From Gilvimarinus algae (lineage in GTDB: Bacteria > Pseudomonadota > Gammaproteobacteria > Pseudomonadales > Cellvibrionaceae), in assembly GCF_030518215.1 (NCBI RefSeq), contig NZ_JAULRT010000062.1:496001-560000 (forward strand): a stretch of 64,000 bases of DNA, written 5' to 3'. The notes beneath the pieces were generated by a model that had not been told where the DNA came from, did no database searches, and worked only from the letters and a program-made list of their open reading frames with translations. Within the stretch, counting starts at the first letter, position 1; the number at the start of each line of letters is the position of its first letter. The position numbers and the translations under genes were made by a program. Shown here in pieces: positions 36,450 through 47,659 of this stretch.

Positions 36450-37067
36450 TTAGCGGCTCTTTGAGGCGAGGCGGCTGAATGCGTAGCGGACGATCCAATA
36501 ATCTGCGCTAAGATACCGCCCTGGGCCCCAGACCAGCAGGGCCAGTAACATAATTAAATAGGTAGCGGCGAACTCGATGCCATTATTAAGCACCACGAAG
36601 GAGCCGCTTGAGGTGAGCCAGTCGTAGTGACCGTGTTCGCGCAGTATATCCCGCGCGCGCTCCAGTTTAATGGCTGCCTGCTCGACCCGCTCGGTGGCAA
36701 AAGGGGCGCCCGGGTCGGCGATGGCCTGCCAGCCATAGTCCCGGTGCACCGTGCCGATGGCGACGAGCATGGTGATAATCAGCGGTATGACTGTCGCCCG
36801 GGTAAACAGGCCAAGCGCCAGCAGTATCGCGCCGCCGAGCTCGGCGGCAGTGGCAAGCGCCGCCATCAACCAAGGCAGCGGCAATCCCAGTCCCCAGTCG
36901 CTGTTGCCAAACCAGGCCACGGTATCGCTGAAGTGACTTAGCTTCTGTGTACCTGCCATCCAGAATATCGGCACGAGGTAGACTCTTAAGGCGAGCCCGG
37001 CAAAGACGTCGAGCTTCTGCAGCGCGGCGACAGCCGAGCGATACTGGTGGAACAAGGTGCTGAGCAT
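36450..37067 (-). CDS. hvfX: DoxX family membrane protein, HvfX-like
   Basis: 205 residues with four to five hydrophobic helices. LVPIFWMAGTQKLSHF, WFGNSDWGLGLPLPWLMAALATAAELGGAILLALGL (two helices), TMLVAIGTVHRDYGW and GSFVVLNNGIEFAATYLIMLL agree with the DoxX subgroup that accompanies HvfA/B/C copper-RiPP genes (annotated HvfX in such clusters). The precise role is not settled; copper handling or redox support of maturation or export at the membrane has been proposed. In most clusters it sits beside hvfABC, but here it lies about 18 kb away, first in an operon with an ECF sigma factor and its anti-sigma factor. Confidence 0.82.
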   Translation of the reverse strand: MLSTLFHQYRSAVAALQKLDVFAGLALRVYLVPIFWMAGTQKLSHFSDTVAWFGNSDWGLGLPLPWLMAALATAAELGGAILLALGLFTRATVIPLIITMLVAIGTVHRDYGWQAIADPGAPFATERVEQAAIKLERARDILREHGHYDWLTSSGSFVVLNNGIEFAATYLIMLLALLVWGPGRYLSADYWIVRYAFSRLASKSR

Positions 37068-37131
37068 AGGGGGCTACCTTTTGGAGTCGCTTGGGTTACT
37101 GATTCCGAGGCCCATTGAGCGCCGGCTTTTG

Positions 37132-37163
37132 ACTAAAGAGGCTCAAAAAGGCATTTCGTTACA
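37132..37163 (-). promoter_or_regulatory. ECF-type promoter of the hvfX-sigma-anti-sigma operon
   Basis: On the minus strand TGTAAC (37163-37158), 17 nt, CTCTTTAGT (37140-37132). It matches the element before hvfA at every non-spacer base except one A/T. The end of the element is 64 nt from the hvfX ATG. It lies in the divergent region shared with thrS. Confidence 0.65.
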
Positions 37164-37193
37164 GTGGCGGTGGTTTAGCCGCGCCACTTTTTA

Positions 37194-37199
37194 TATACT
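37194..37199 (+). promoter_or_regulatory. Candidate -10 element for the thrS operon
   Basis: TATACT within a T-rich stretch, 77 nt before the thrS ATG. No convincing -35 at 17 nt. It is placed between the divergent hvfX promoter and thrS. Confidence 0.35.
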
Positions 37200-37276
37200 G
37201 GCCCGCTTTTAACGGCGCCACGAGCGCAAACACACAAGTGGCCTTTGGTAGGGGTCACCACTGAGAAGGATAGACA

Positions 37277-39217
37277 ATGCCTGTTATTACCCTCCCCGAC
37301 GGTTCAAAGCGCGAGTTTCCCCAGCCGGTTACCCTGCTGCAAGTGGCTGAAGACATAGGTCCGGGCCTTGCCAAGGCCACAGTCTGCGGTCGCATTAACG
37401 GTCGCCTGGTGGATGCCTGCGAACTCATTGAGCAAGATGCCGAGATTACGCTGATTACCGGCCGCGATGACGAGGGTTTGGAAGTGATTCGTCACTCCTT
37501 TGCGCACCTGGTCGGCCATGCCATCAAGCAGCTGTTTCCCGAGGCCAAAATGGCCATTGGCCCTGTGATTGATGATGGTTTTTACTACGACATTGATTAC
37601 GAACGCCCGCTGACACCGGAAGATCTGGAGGCGATCGAAGCGCGCATCGGCGAGCTGATCAAGAAAGATTACGACGTGATCAAACAGATGACCCCCATCG
37701 CCCAGGCGCGTACCGTCTTTGCCGAGCGTGGAGAGGATTACAAGGTTGAGCTGGTGGATGGCCTGATCGCCGAAGGCGAGCAGGCAGTGGGCCTTTACCA
37801 CCACGAAGAGTACGTGGACATGTGCCGCGGCCCCCACGTGCCCAATACCCGGGTGATGCGCCACTTTAAACTGATGCGTGTGTCAGGCGCCTACTGGCGC
37901 GGCGATGCCAGTAACAAGCAGTTGCAGCGCATTTACGGCACCGCCTGGAACGACAAGAAAGAACTGAAGGCCTATTTGCGCCGCTTGGAAGAGGCGGAGA
38001 AGCGCGATCACCGCAAGCTGGCGAAGAAGTTCGACCTTTTCCACATGCAGGAAGAGGCGCCGGGCATGGTGTTCTGGCACCCTAAGGGTTGGTCGGTCTA
38101 TACCACCATTGAACAGTACATGCGCCAGGTGCAGCGCGACAACGGCTATCAGGAAATCAAAACCCCTCAGGTGGTGGATTTGAGCCTGTGGCAAAAATCC
38201 GGTCATGCCGACAAGTTCGGCGATGACATGTTTATGCTCAAATCCGAAGACCGTGAATTTGCGGTCAAGCCCATGAACTGCCCCTGCCACGTGCAGGTGT
38301 TTAACCAGGGGCTGCGCAGCTACCGCGATCTGCCGCTTCGTTTGGCGGAGTTTGGCTCCTGCCACCGCAACGAGGCTTCAGGCTCTTTGCACGGTATTAT
38401 GCGGGTGCGCGGCTTTACCCAGGATGATGCGCATATCTTCTGTACCGAGGCGGCCATTCAGGAAGAGGTGTCAGCGTTTACTGACCTGCTGTACAAGGTC
38501 TACGCTGACTTTGGTTTCAATGAGGTGATTATTCGCCTGTCGACTCGTCCCGAGCAGCGCGTCGGCGATGACGCGGTCTGGGACAAGGCGGAAAAAGCCT
38601 TGTCCGACGCGCTTGATGCCAAAGAGCTCGACTGGAAGCTCTTACCGGGTGAGGGGGCGTTTTACGGACCGAAAATCGAGTTCTCCCTGAAAGATTGCCT
38701 GGGTCGGGTATGGCAGTGTGGCACCATTCAGGTGGACTTCTCCATGCCTGGACGCCTGGATGCCCAGTATGTGGCCGAAGATGGCTCGCGACAGGTGCCG
38801 GTTATGCTGCATCGCGCGATTCTGGGTTCGTTTGAGCGTTTTATCGGTATTTTGATCGAAAACTACGAGGGCGCTTTCCCCACTTGGTTGGCGCCGGTGC
38901 AGGTGGTGGTGGCCAATATTACCGACAATCAGGCCGAATACGTGCAAAAAATCGAAAAAACCCTCTCAGAACGTGGGTTTAGGGCGGTTTCGGACTTGAG
39001 AAACGAGAAGATCGGCTTTAAAATCCGCGAGCACACCATTCAGCGGGTTCCCTACTTGATCGTCGTGGGTGACAAAGAGGTGGAATCCGGCCAGGTAGCC
39101 GTGCGTACGCGCGACGGTAACGACCTGGGTGTAATGAGTCTGGAAGCCTTTACCGACCTGTTGGCAGCGGATGTTGCTAACCGTAGTCGGGTATTGGCGT
39201 CTGACTCGCAAGATTAA
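37277..39217 (+). CDS. thrS: Threonine-tRNA ligase
   Basis: A 646-residue class II aminoacyl-tRNA synthetase. An N-terminal TGS domain (residues 1-62) is followed by the editing domain with [16 protein letters not shown] and later CRGPHVPNT. The catalytic core has [12 protein letters not shown] (zinc cysteine) and [20 protein letters not shown] (motif 2), and the anticodon-binding domain has [10 protein letters not shown]. It leads the thrS-infC-rpmI-rplT-pheST operon. Confidence 0.97.
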   Translation: MPVITLPDGSKREFPQPVTLLQVAEDIGPGLAKATVCGRINGRLVDACELIEQDAEITLITGRDDEGLEVIRHSFAHLVGHAIKQLFPEAKMAIGPVIDDGFYYDIDYERPLTPEDLEAIEARIGELIKKDYDVIKQMTPIAQARTVFAERGEDYKVELVDGLIAEGEQAVGLYHHEEYVDMCRGPHVPNTRVMRHFKLMRVSGAYWRGDASNKQLQRIYGTAWNDKKELKAYLRRLEEAEKRDHRKLAKKFDLFHMQEEAPGMVFWHPKGWSVYTTIEQYMRQVQRDNGYQEIKTPQVVDLSLWQKSGHADKFGDDMFMLKSEDREFAVKPMNCPCHVQVFNQGLRSYRDLPLRLAEFGSCHRNEASGSLHGIMRVRGFTQDDAHIFCTEAAIQEEVSAFTDLLYKVYADFGFNEVIIRLSTRPEQRVGDDAVWDKAEKALSDALDAKELDWKLLPGEGAFYGPKIEFSLKDCLGRVWQCGTIQVDFSMPGRLDAQYVAEDGSRQVPVMLHRAILGSFERFIGILIENYEGAFPTWLAPVQVVVANITDNQAEYVQKIEKTLSERGFRAVSDLRNEKIGFKIREHTIQRVPYLIVVGDKEVESGQVAVRTRDGNDLGVMSLEAFTDLLAADVANRSRVLASDSQD

Positions 39218-39236
39218 TTGACAGGAGAAAGATACT

Positions 39237-39773
39237 ATCAAAAGAGATAACGCTAAAGGCAAATCCAAGAAAGCCCGTATTAACGATCAAATTGAAGCGG
39301 ATGAAGTCCGGCTGATCGGAGCCGACGGGGATCAGGTGGGAGTCGTCTCTCTCACAGAAGCCCTGAAAGTGGCTCAGGACGCCGATTTGGATCTGGTTGA
39401 AATAGCGCCTGATAGTACACCCATAGTTTGTAAGGTTATGGACTATGGCAAACACCTGTTTGAGATTAAGAAGACCAAGGCCGCTGCCAAGAAAAAACAG
39501 AAGCAGCAGCAGGTCAAGGAAATGAAGTTTCGTCCAGGGACGGAAGAGGGAGACTATAAGGTCAAACTACGCAACCTTATGCGTTTCCTCGAAAATGGGG
39601 ACAAGGCCAAGGTGTCATTGCGATACCGCGGCCGGGAAATGGCTCACCAGGAGCTCGGGATGGAAATGATGCAGCGCATCGAAGTTGATCTTGAGGAACT
39701 GGCCACAGTTGAGCAGCGACCGAAAATGGAAGGTCGTCAGCTGATTATGGTGCTGGCCCCGAAAAAGAGATAG
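39237..39773 (+). CDS. infC: Translation initiation factor IF-3, ATC start codon
   Basis: 178 residues beginning [18 protein letters not shown]. No ATG or GTG start is available; ATC at 39237 follows AGGAGAAAG at a proper distance. This fits the known use of rare AUU/AUC start codons in infC, which lets IF-3 repress its own translation. [38 protein letters not shown] and [11 protein letters not shown] are typical. An ATG at 39336 would delete the N-terminal domain and is rejected. Confidence 0.93.
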   Translation: MKRDNAKGKSKKARINDQIEADEVRLIGADGDQVGVVSLTEALKVAQDADLDLVEIAPDSTPIVCKVMDYGKHLFEIKKTKAAAKKKQKQQQVKEMKFRPGTEEGDYKVKLRNLMRFLENGDKAKVSLRYRGREMAHQELGMEMMQRIEVDLEELATVEQRPKMEGRQLIMVLAPKKR

Positions 39774-39838
39774 TAGCCGGGCTTTTAGCTGCCTTTGGTT
39801 ACTGAATATTATCCATTGCAAATGCGGAGTTTTATCTC

Positions 39839-40036
39839 ATGGCAACAAAAGCTAAAGTACACTCTGGCGCCGCCAAGCGCTTTAAAAAGACGGCCTCTGG
39901 TTATAAGCACAAGCACGCTAACAAGAGCCACATCCTCACCAAAATGACCACCAAGCGCAAGCGCCAGCTGCGCGGTACCAGCACGCTCAACGCCGCTGAT
40001 ACCCCGCTGGTAGATCGTATGCTTCGCGCCAAGTAA
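39839..40036 (+). CDS. rpmI: Ribosomal protein bL35
   Basis: 65 residues, [24 protein letters not shown]..., a complete bL35. It lies between infC and rplT as in most Proteobacteria; L20 usually represses this part of the message translationally. Confidence 0.97.
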   Translation: MATKAKVHSGAAKRFKKTASGYKHKHANKSHILTKMTTKRKRQLRGTSTLNAADTPLVDRMLRAK

Positions 40037-40068
40037 TTGGTTCATTGAGAATTTAAGAGGAGTTTATT

Positions 40069-40428
40069 ATGGCCCGTGTAAAACGTGGTGTAGAGGCGCG
40101 TCGTCGTCACAAGAAAGTTTTAAAAGCTGCAAAAGGTTACTACGGCGCTCGTTCGCGCGTATTTCGTGTTGCTAAGCAGGCGGTCATTAAGGCCGGCCAG
40201 TACGCGTACCGCGACCGTCGTGTCAACAAGCGCAATTTCCGCGCTCTTTGGATTACCCGTATTAACGCTCAGTCCCGTGCAGAGGGCATGACTTACAGCC
40301 AGCTGATTGCTGGTTTGAAGAAAGCCAACATCGCACTGGACCGTCGTGTTCTGGCGGATCTCGCCGTATACGACAAAGCGGCCTTTGCTGCCGTTGTTGC
40401 TCAGGCAAAATCAGCTCTGGCTGCTTAA
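40069..40428 (+). CDS. rplT: Ribosomal protein bL20
   Basis: 119 residues, [26 protein letters not shown]..., a complete bL20 with the basic N-terminal arm that enters 23S rRNA. AGAGGAG precedes the ATG. A hairpin with a T run follows before pheS. Confidence 0.98.
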   Translation: MARVKRGVEARRRHKKVLKAAKGYYGARSRVFRVAKQAVIKAGQYAYRDRRVNKRNFRALWITRINAQSRAEGMTYSQLIAGLKKANIALDRRVLADLAVYDKAAFAAVVAQAKSALAA

Positions 40429-40440
40429 TCGCCGCAATGA

Positions 40441-41607
<1,167 letters not shown>

Positions 41608-41660
41608 GCGCAGGCTACCGACCAACAGCACGAAAACCGAACAGGCTAAGAGATTGGATT

Positions 41661-44039
41661 ATGAAAGTAAGTGAATCCTGGTTGCGCGAATGGATCAACC
41701 CAGACATCAGCACCCACGAGGTGATAGATCAGCTCACCATGGCGGGCATTGAGGTGGACGCAGCCGAACCGGTTGCTGGCGCGTTTAGCGGTGTGGTGGT
41801 GGGGCAGATCGTCAGCATTGCGCCACACCCGGATGCGGATAAGCTGCGTGTGTGTCAGGTGGCCGGTCACCCGGATGGTGCTGAGGTTCAAGTGGTCTGC
41901 GGTGCGCCCAATGCACGGGCAGGGCTGAAAGTTCCCTTTGCGACCGTAGGCGCCCAGCTGCCCGGCGACTTTAAAATAAAAAAAGCCAAGCTGCGCGGTG
42001 TCGAATCCTTTGGCATGCTCTGCGCTCAGACTGAGCTTGAGGCCGGCGATGACGACGACGGTTTGTGGGAGCTGGTCGAGGACGCACCAGTGGGGACGGA
42101 CTTGCGTGAGTATCTCAATCTCGATGACACCGTGATCGAAGTGGACATTACACCCAACAGGGGCGATTGCCTGAGCGTTCGGGGGTTGGCGCGCGAGCTG
42201 GGTGTTATCAACCGCCTGCCGGTAACCCAGGTGCAGGCCCCGCAGGTCCCAGCGGTCATTGACGATACCTTGCCGGTAACCCTGGAGGCGGGAGAGGCCT
42301 GTTCGCGCTACCTGGGTCGTATCATTCGCGGCGTGGCCGTCGATGCCCCAAGCCCCCTGTGGCTGCAGGAAAAGCTGCGCCGCGCCGGCCTTCGCTCCAT
42401 CGATGCGATTGTCGATGTTACCAATTATGTGTTGCTAGAGCTCGGCCAGCCCATGCACGCTTTTGACTTGGCAAAAATCGACGGCGCGGTGCGCGTGCGT
42501 GAGGCCCGCGTCGGTGAGCGCCTGACGCTCTTGGATGAGCAGGACATCGAATTGTCCCCAGGGACATTGATAATTGCCGATAATCGCGGTCCTCTAGCGG
42601 TAGCCGGTATCATGGGTGGGCTGGCAAGCTCGGTAACGGCCCAAACTCGCGATATTTTCCTGGAGAGCGCCTTTTTTAATCCCTTGGCGATTGCCGGTCG
42701 CGCCCGCAGCTATGGACTGCATACGGATTCATCGCACCGCTTTGAGCGCGGTGTCGATTACGAGCTGGCGCGCACGGCCATCGAGCGCGCCACAGGCTTG
42801 CTGCTGGAGATCGTCGGCGGGCAGCCCGGCCCGGTAATTGAGCAAGTCAACGAGCATTTGCCCCAGCCCGCGGCCATCGAGCTGCGCGAGGAGCGCATCG
42901 CCAGTGGTCTGGATATTCAGATGGACGCGGCCACCGTTGAGGATATCCTCGGCCGCCTCGGCTTTACCGAGACGGCCACAAGTGCCGGGCAGTGGCGTTT
43001 CGCCGCCCCCAGCTGGCGCTTTGACTGCAGTATCGAGGCCGATCTTCTCGAAGAGCTGGCGCGCATTTACGGCTACAATCGCTTGCCGACCAAAGTGCCC
43101 GGTCAGAGTATGGATATCAAACCCCATACCGAGTCCCGCCTGAAACTTGGTGCTTTGCGCCGTCATCTGATTTCCAGAGGTTATCAGGAGGTCGTGACCT
43201 ACAGCTTTATCGACCCGAAGCTCTGTGCTCAGTTTGAGCCGCAGATCGACCCAGTGGTGCTGCAAAACCCGATCAGCGCCGATATGGGCGTGATGCGCAC
43301 CAGCCTCCTGCCCGGGCTGGTGAGCACTCTGCGCTATAACCTCAACCGGCAGCAGCAGCGCGTTCGATTGTTTGAGTCGGGTCAGAAGTTCGTGCCCGGT
43401 AGTGGGGGGGTGGCCCAGGAGCCAACGCTCGCAGGCCTAGTCTACGGTCCCGTGGCGGAGGAGAGCTGGGCCAACGAGAGCCGGGCAGCAGACTTCTTTG
43501 ATCTCAAAGGCGACATTGAGGCCCTGCTGGGGCTGACGGGGCAGGCCGCGCGGTTTGACTTCCAGGCGGCGACGCATCCAGCCCTGCACCCCGGTCAAAC
43601 AGCGCAGTTGCTGTTTGAGGGCGAGCGACTCGGCGTGCTGGGCGCTCTGCACCCACAGTTGCAGGACGATCTGGATCTGCCCGAAGGTGTTTTCGCCTTC
43701 GAGTTGTCGCTTAAGTCTCTGCTCAGCGCCCGGGTGCCAGCCTTTACCCCCCTGTCGCGTTTCCCGGCTGTAAGGCGTGACTTGGCGCTCCTGGTCGGGC
43801 GTGATTTGCCCGTGTCCGAGCTGCTGGCCAGCATCAAAAATGTGGCGGGAGAGCATTTGTCAGACTTAAAGGTATTTGACCTTTATATGGGCAAAGGCAT
43901 TGATCCGCATAGAAAAAGTGTGGCTTTGGGCTTGACCTTTCAGCATCCTTCCCGCACTCTTAACGATGAGGAAATCAACGGGTTCATCGAGCGTGTGATG
44001 GACCATGTGACCCAAACCTACGGTGCAACCCTGAGATAG
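41661..44039 (+). CDS. pheT: Phenylalanine-tRNA ligase beta subunit
   Basis: 792 residues. An N-terminal tRNA-binding OB fold ([21 protein letters not shown]) is followed by B3/B4 editing domains, B5, a catalytic-like core ([13 protein letters not shown]...[12 protein letters not shown]) and a C-terminal FDX-ACB domain ([12 protein letters not shown]...[18 protein letters not shown]). This is the normal length. ihfA follows after 11 nt. Confidence 0.97.
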   Translation: MKVSESWLREWINPDISTHEVIDQLTMAGIEVDAAEPVAGAFSGVVVGQIVSIAPHPDADKLRVCQVAGHPDGAEVQVVCGAPNARAGLKVPFATVGAQLPGDFKIKKAKLRGVESFGMLCAQTELEAGDDDDGLWELVEDAPVGTDLREYLNLDDTVIEVDITPNRGDCLSVRGLARELGVINRLPVTQVQAPQVPAVIDDTLPVTLEAGEACSRYLGRIIRGVAVDAPSPLWLQEKLRRAGLRSIDAIVDVTNYVLLELGQPMHAFDLAKIDGAVRVREARVGERLTLLDEQDIELSPGTLIIADNRGPLAVAGIMGGLASSVTAQTRDIFLESAFFNPLAIAGRARSYGLHTDSSHRFERGVDYELARTAIERATGLLLEIVGGQPGPVIEQVNEHLPQPAAIELREERIASGLDIQMDAATVEDILGRLGFTETATSAGQWRFAAPSWRFDCSIEADLLEELARIYGYNRLPTKVPGQSMDIKPHTESRLKLGALRRHLISRGYQEVVTYSFIDPKLCAQFEPQIDPVVLQNPISADMGVMRTSLLPGLVSTLRYNLNRQQQRVRLFESGQKFVPGSGGVAQEPTLAGLVYGPVAEESWANESRAADFFDLKGDIEALLGLTGQAARFDFQAATHPALHPGQTAQLLFEGERLGVLGALHPQLQDDLDLPEGVFAFELSLKSLLSARVPAFTPLSRFPAVRRDLALLVGRDLPVSELLASIKNVAGEHLSDLKVFDLYMGKGIDPHRKSVALGLTFQHPSRTLNDEEINGFIERVMDHVTQTYGATLR

Positions 44040-44050
44040 GCGGGAAACCT

Positions 44051-44359
44051 ATGCCCAACGGCGCGCTGACAAAAGCGGACTTGGCAGAAAAACTCTACGA
44101 AGAGCTGGGCCTGAACAAGCGCGAGGCCAAGGAGCTGGTCGAACTGTTTTTTGAAGAAATCCGCCGCTCGCTGGAGTGCAATGAGCAGGTCAAGCTATCC
44201 GGCTTCGGCAACTTTGATCTGCGCGATAAAAGCCAACGCCCCGGTCGCAATCCCAAGACCGGGGAAGAAATCCCCATCAGTGCACGTCGGGTTGTTACCT
44301 TCAGACCGGGACAAAAACTGAAGGCCCGAGTAGAGACCTATGCTGGAACCAAGTCATAA
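44051..44359 (+). CDS. ihfA: Integration host factor alpha subunit
   Basis: 102 residues. [55 protein letters not shown] with the intercalating proline, and [17 protein letters not shown]. Partner IhfB is not in the window. The end overlaps the MerR-type gene by 20 nt. Confidence 0.97.
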   Translation: MPNGALTKADLAEKLYEELGLNKREAKELVELFFEEIRRSLECNEQVKLSGFGNFDLRDKSQRPGRNPKTGEEIPISARRVVTFRPGQKLKARVETYAGTKS

Positions 44360-44696
44360 CGACGAACTGCCGGTTATACCCGGCAAGCGCTATTTCACCA
44401 TTGGTGAGGTGAGCGAGCTCTGTGCGGTAAAACCGCACGTGCTGCGTTACTGGGAGCAGGAATTCCCCCAGCTCAAGCCGGTCAAACGTCGCGGTAATCG
44501 CCGCTACTACCAGCGCCAGGACGTACTGACCATTCGTCAGATACGCTCGCTGCTCTACGATCAGGGCTTTACCATTGGTGGTGCTCGTCAGCAAATGAGC
44601 GGTGAAACCGCTCAGCAGGATGCCAGCCAGTTCAGCCAGCTGGTCAGCCAGATGATTTCGGAGCTTGAGCAGGTGCTCGATGTTCTGAAAACCTGA
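44340..44696 (+). CDS. MerR family transcriptional regulator
   Basis: A 118-residue MerR-like protein. A winged-helix domain [25 protein letters not shown]...[13 protein letters not shown] is followed by a short helical tail ending in a coiled coil. It has no metal-binding cysteines in the C-terminal part. The pairing with ihfA is widely conserved in Gammaproteobacteria; target genes are unknown. Confidence 0.9.
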   Translation: MLEPSHNDELPVIPGKRYFTIGEVSELCAVKPHVLRYWEQEFPQLKPVKRRGNRRYYQRQDVLTIRQIRSLLYDQGFTIGGARQQMSGETAQQDASQFSQLVSQMISELEQVLDVLKT

Positions 44697-44737
44697 GCTT
44701 CTCGTAAGTTATTGAAAACTAAGGCAGCTATTGCGTA

Positions 44738-44765
44738 TTGCAATCTGCCAGAATTCGGGTATTAT
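44738..44765 (+). promoter_or_regulatory. Sigma-70 promoter of tRNA-Pro
   Basis: TTGCAA (44738-44743), 16 nt, TATTAT (44760-44765), followed by GCCC. It lies 52 nt before the tRNA. Confidence 0.5.
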
Positions 44766-44817
44766 GCCCACCTCGTTTGGCGAGCCGAGCTCATCAAACG
44801 CACGAAAATACCTCTGT

Positions 44818-44894
44818 CGGAACGTAGCGCAGCCTGGTAGCGCACCACACTGGGGGTGTGGTGGTCGTGGGTTCGAATCCCGCCGTTCCGACCA
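44818..44894 (+). tRNA. tRNA-Pro (anticodon GGG)
   Basis: 77 nt including an encoded CCA end. The acceptor stem CGGAACG pairs with CGTTCCG. The anticodon arm CCACA-CTGGGGG-TGTGG gives GGG at positions 34-36. The T-arm contains GGTTCGAATCC. It reads CCC and CCU proline codons. Confidence 0.96.
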
Positions 44895-45092
44895 TTTTCC
44901 CTTTAATTTTCATCAGCTTGCCACTTCTTGGGTGGATCATTTCATCCCCTAGCTTGAATTTCTTCCGTCCGCCCCAACGTCTTCAGTTCTTGCCCCGTGA
45001 GTGGTGGCAGTACCGGCATAAGATGCTACTATGTGCACCTGATTTTGAGTGGAGAAGCGCAGCGCGCTCGACAATAACAACGAGGTATTTAC

Positions 45093-45857
45093 GTGACCAA
45101 ACAGTTAATGATTTACGACAACATCCAGCCGGTAACCAGTGATAAGCATCGCAACTTGGCGGTAAAGGTAACATCCCACGACTTTGCCGGTGAGCTCACC
45201 TCCGTGCCCCTGCTGGCGACTGAGATTCCTTTTGCCTCAGCTGAATTCCCAGTGATTTTCTCTGCCCCTAATCAGGATGGCGAGCACACACCACTGGCGG
45301 TTGTCGGTGTGCAGCAGGGCGAAAACCTGATGCTCAATGACGAGGGGATTTTTGATACCCGTTACGTGCCTGCATTTATTCGTCGCTATCCGTTCGTGTT
45401 TGCCGGCGACAAAGACAGCCAGAATCTGACTCTGTGCATCGATGAAGACAGCAAGGCGCTGGTTGCTGATGGCAGTGAAGGCCAGCGTTTGTTTGACGAT
45501 AACGGCGAGCAGACTGAATACCTGAAAGAAATCCTGAAGTTTTTGCAGGACTACCAGTATCGCGCTGAGATGACCAAGGTTTTCTGCAGCAAGCTGAAGG
45601 AATTGGATCTGTTAGAGCCGATGCAGGCGAATATTGAGTTTCGCAATAACGCGGGCAACAACATGAGCATCAAGGGCTTTTACACAGTGAAGCGTGAAAA
45701 GCTCAAGGCGCTGACCGATGAGCAGGTGACCGATCTGTTTAAGCGCGACGGGCTAGAGCTGATTTACGCTCACCTCAACTCTCTGGGAAATCTCAATACC
45801 TTGGTTGAGCGCAAAAACGCCAAATTTGGTGATGCGCCGAAAGCGGCCAACGGCTAA
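45093..45857 (+). CDS. SapC family protein
   Basis: 254 residues starting with GTG (MTKQLMIYDNIQPVTSDKHRNLAV), with ACGAGG upstream. The SapC family (named for a Campylobacter S-layer protein) is recognised by EFPVIFSA, VPAFIRRYPFVFAG, LCIDEDSKAL and the C-terminal GFYTVKREKLKALTDEQV. There is no signal peptide. The role in this group of bacteria is unclear. A strong terminator follows. Confidence 0.85.
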   Translation: MTKQLMIYDNIQPVTSDKHRNLAVKVTSHDFAGELTSVPLLATEIPFASAEFPVIFSAPNQDGEHTPLAVVGVQQGENLMLNDEGIFDTRYVPAFIRRYPFVFAGDKDSQNLTLCIDEDSKALVADGSEGQRLFDDNGEQTEYLKEILKFLQDYQYRAEMTKVFCSKLKELDLLEPMQANIEFRNNAGNNMSIKGFYTVKREKLKALTDEQVTDLFKRDGLELIYAHLNSLGNLNTLVERKNAKFGDAPKAANG

Positions 45858-45884
45858 TAGACTGCTGTACAGTCCCTTCGAATG

Positions 45885-45911
45885 AGCCGGCTCACAGGAG
45901 CCGGCTTTTTT
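45885..45911 (+). terminator. Rho-independent terminator after the SapC-like gene
   Basis: AGCCGGCT (45885-45892), loop CACAGG, AGCCGGCT (45899-45906), then six T. Confidence 0.9.
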
Positions 45912-45917
45912 GCCGGG

Positions 45918-46352
45918 TTACCCGTCTGTGTACACCATCAAAGTATCCATCCTGGCGCTATGGACAATGTCGTCTGCCGTCGTGCCAAACAGCCTTTTCA
46001 GCCCTCGAGAGCCGTGACTGCCAATAACCACCAAATCGCTTGGTAGCTTTTGGGCCAGTGCGTGAATCTCCGGTGCTGGGTCTCCAAAGACAATGTGCAA
46101 GTGCTCTGAATTGAGCCCATAGGCGTCGCTGAGCTCGCGCAAAGCCGGAAAGACCCGCTGGCGAATTTGTGCCTCGTTCATGGCGTGATTGCGACCGGTG
46201 AGATCACCCAGCCCCGTCACCGGATGCTCCTCAACGTGAACCACATGAATATTCCGGGCGCTGGTCAGGCTTAAGGCTTTTTCCAGTAACTGCCGAGCCT
46301 GATGGTCATCGCCCAGAGCGACTGCTACTAGGATGCGCGTGTAGGATGCCAT
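45918..46352 (-). CDS. Universal stress protein UspA family
   Basis: 144 residues, single Usp domain. It starts TRILVAVALGDDHQARQLLEKA and carries the ATP-binding G-x2-G-x9-G-type motif in VVIGSHGSRGLKRLFGTTADD. It is monocistronic on the minus strand, convergent with the SapC-like gene. Confidence 0.92.
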   Translation of the reverse strand: MASYTRILVAVALGDDHQARQLLEKALSLTSARNIHVVHVEEHPVTGLGDLTGRNHAMNEAQIRQRVFPALRELSDAYGLNSEHLHIVFGDPAPEIHALAQKLPSDLVVIGSHGSRGLKRLFGTTADDIVHSARMDTLMVYTDG

Positions 46353-46678
46353 GGTTTACCACTCCTCTTTTGCCTAAAGTCTGGACCGGCACTCGTCAAA
46401 TCACAACAGTCTGCCAGGAAACCGCTGAAAATCGACTGTGCTCGGCATTTGGGTGGCTGGCGGCGCTCGGATGTGCATTGATTTTCGCCTAAACCCTGTG
46501 CTCTGTGCTCCGGCGGCGCCCTACCTGCCTTCGTTAGTGAGCTCGTCAGAGATTCCCCAGGGCCTGGTGCCCCTGAGCTGGACAGCGGCGGAATTATCAA
46601 CCACGCTCAATGAACCAGCTTTCCATTGTGGCGTACATAAGGCCATTGGCAAATGAGCGAGCAGGAGGTGTAAAGCAC
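46353..46678. other. 326-nt intergenic region without a supported gene
   Basis: It lies between divergent uspA-like and epimerase genes. Short open frames are present (for example 46438-46656) but none has a good ribosome binding site or a recognisable product. GGAGGTG just before 46679 serves the next gene. Confidence 0.5.
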
Positions 46679-47620
46679 ATGCAAGCGGGCGAGGTGTTGG
46701 GGCAGCGGCTTCAGGGGAAATCCATTTTGTTGACAGGGGCAACCGGCTTTGTCGGCTCGGCGCTGGTGCCGCAGTTGCTAGAGAGGGGCCTCAAAGTCAC
46801 AGTCTTCACTCGCCGACCTAAGGTGGCGAGGGCACAGTTTGGCGAGCGGGTGGAAGTGCTGACCGACCTGATGCAGCTATCGCCCGCGGGCTATTACGGC
46901 GTTGTCAATCTGGCCGGTGCTCCGATTATGGCAGGGCGCTGGAGTCGCTCGCGGCGTGAGTTGTTGCTGCAAAGCCGTGTTGGGACCACCTCGGCCCTCC
47001 TTGAGCACTTGCGCAGTCTGGCCGTGTTCCCTGAGGTGGTGATCAGCGGCAGTGCCATCGGATTTTACGGTGATACGGGTGAGGCGCCCGCCACTGAGGC
47101 GACCCCTTCTGGCAGTGGCTTCGCTCCACAGCTGTGCCGGGAATGGGAAGCCGAGGCGCGAGGTTTTGAGCACGCTGGCGCACGCTTGTGCCTGTTGCGC
47201 ACGGGAATCGTTCTAGGGCAGGGCGGCGGCGCCCTGGCGCAGATGCTGCCAGCGTTTCGCTTGGGCCTTGGTGGACCTATTGGTCAGGGGCAACAGTGGA
47301 TGAGCTGGATTCACCGGCAGGACTTGATACATTTGATCATTTGGCTATTGGTCGATCATACAATCGAGGGGCCGGTTAACGGCACCGCTCCAGAGCCTGT
47401 GCGTAACGCCGACTTTACCCGCACCTTGGCCGAAGCTCTGGGGCGTCCCTGTTGGTTGCACATGCCAGCCTGGGTTCTTAAGGCGGCACTGGGTCAGGCG
47501 GCCGAGGAGCTCTTGCTCGCGAGCAATAGGGTTTTGCCACAAAAAGCCTCGAGTCACGCCTTTGGCTTTTCTTATCCCGAGCTGGCCGGAGCGCTCGATA
47601 ATATTGTGAAAAAAAAATAA
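46679..47620 (+). CDS. TIGR01777 family NAD(P)-dependent sugar epimerase-like protein
   Basis: 313 residues of the YfcH/SDR39U1 type. Rossmann motif LLTGATGFVGSALVPQLLERG, then VVNLAGAPIMAGRWS, ISGSAIGFYGDTG and RTGIVLGQGGGALAQMLPAF, and DUF1731-like C-terminal NGTAPEPVRNADFTRTLAEALGRP. The ATG at 46679 with AGGAGGTG upstream is preferred over a start at 46610. The substrate is unknown. Confidence 0.9.
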   Translation: MQAGEVLGQRLQGKSILLTGATGFVGSALVPQLLERGLKVTVFTRRPKVARAQFGERVEVLTDLMQLSPAGYYGVVNLAGAPIMAGRWSRSRRELLLQSRVGTTSALLEHLRSLAVFPEVVISGSAIGFYGDTGEAPATEATPSGSGFAPQLCREWEAEARGFEHAGARLCLLRTGIVLGQGGGALAQMLPAFRLGLGGPIGQGQQWMSWIHRQDLIHLIIWLLVDHTIEGPVNGTAPEPVRNADFTRTLAEALGRPCWLHMPAWVLKAALGQAAEELLLASNRVLPQKASSHAFGFSYPELAGALDNIVKKK

Positions 47621-47629
47621 TACCCGCAC

Positions 47630-47657
47630 CTTGAATTATCTACGGCAGACCTTAAAT
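47630..47657 (+). promoter_or_regulatory. Sigma-32 heat-shock promoter of hsp20
   Basis: CTTGAA (47630-47635), 14 nt, CCTTAAAT (47650-47657). The -35 matches the RpoH consensus CTTGAAA well and the -10 partly (CCCCATNT). It sits directly before the structured leader of a small heat-shock protein. Confidence 0.65.
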
Positions 47658-47659
47658 AA

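Noticed and set aside
46438-46656. Open frame of 72 codons between uspA-like and epimerase genes
   Set aside because: No good ribosome binding site, no recognisable domain, and it overlaps the region before the epimerase start.
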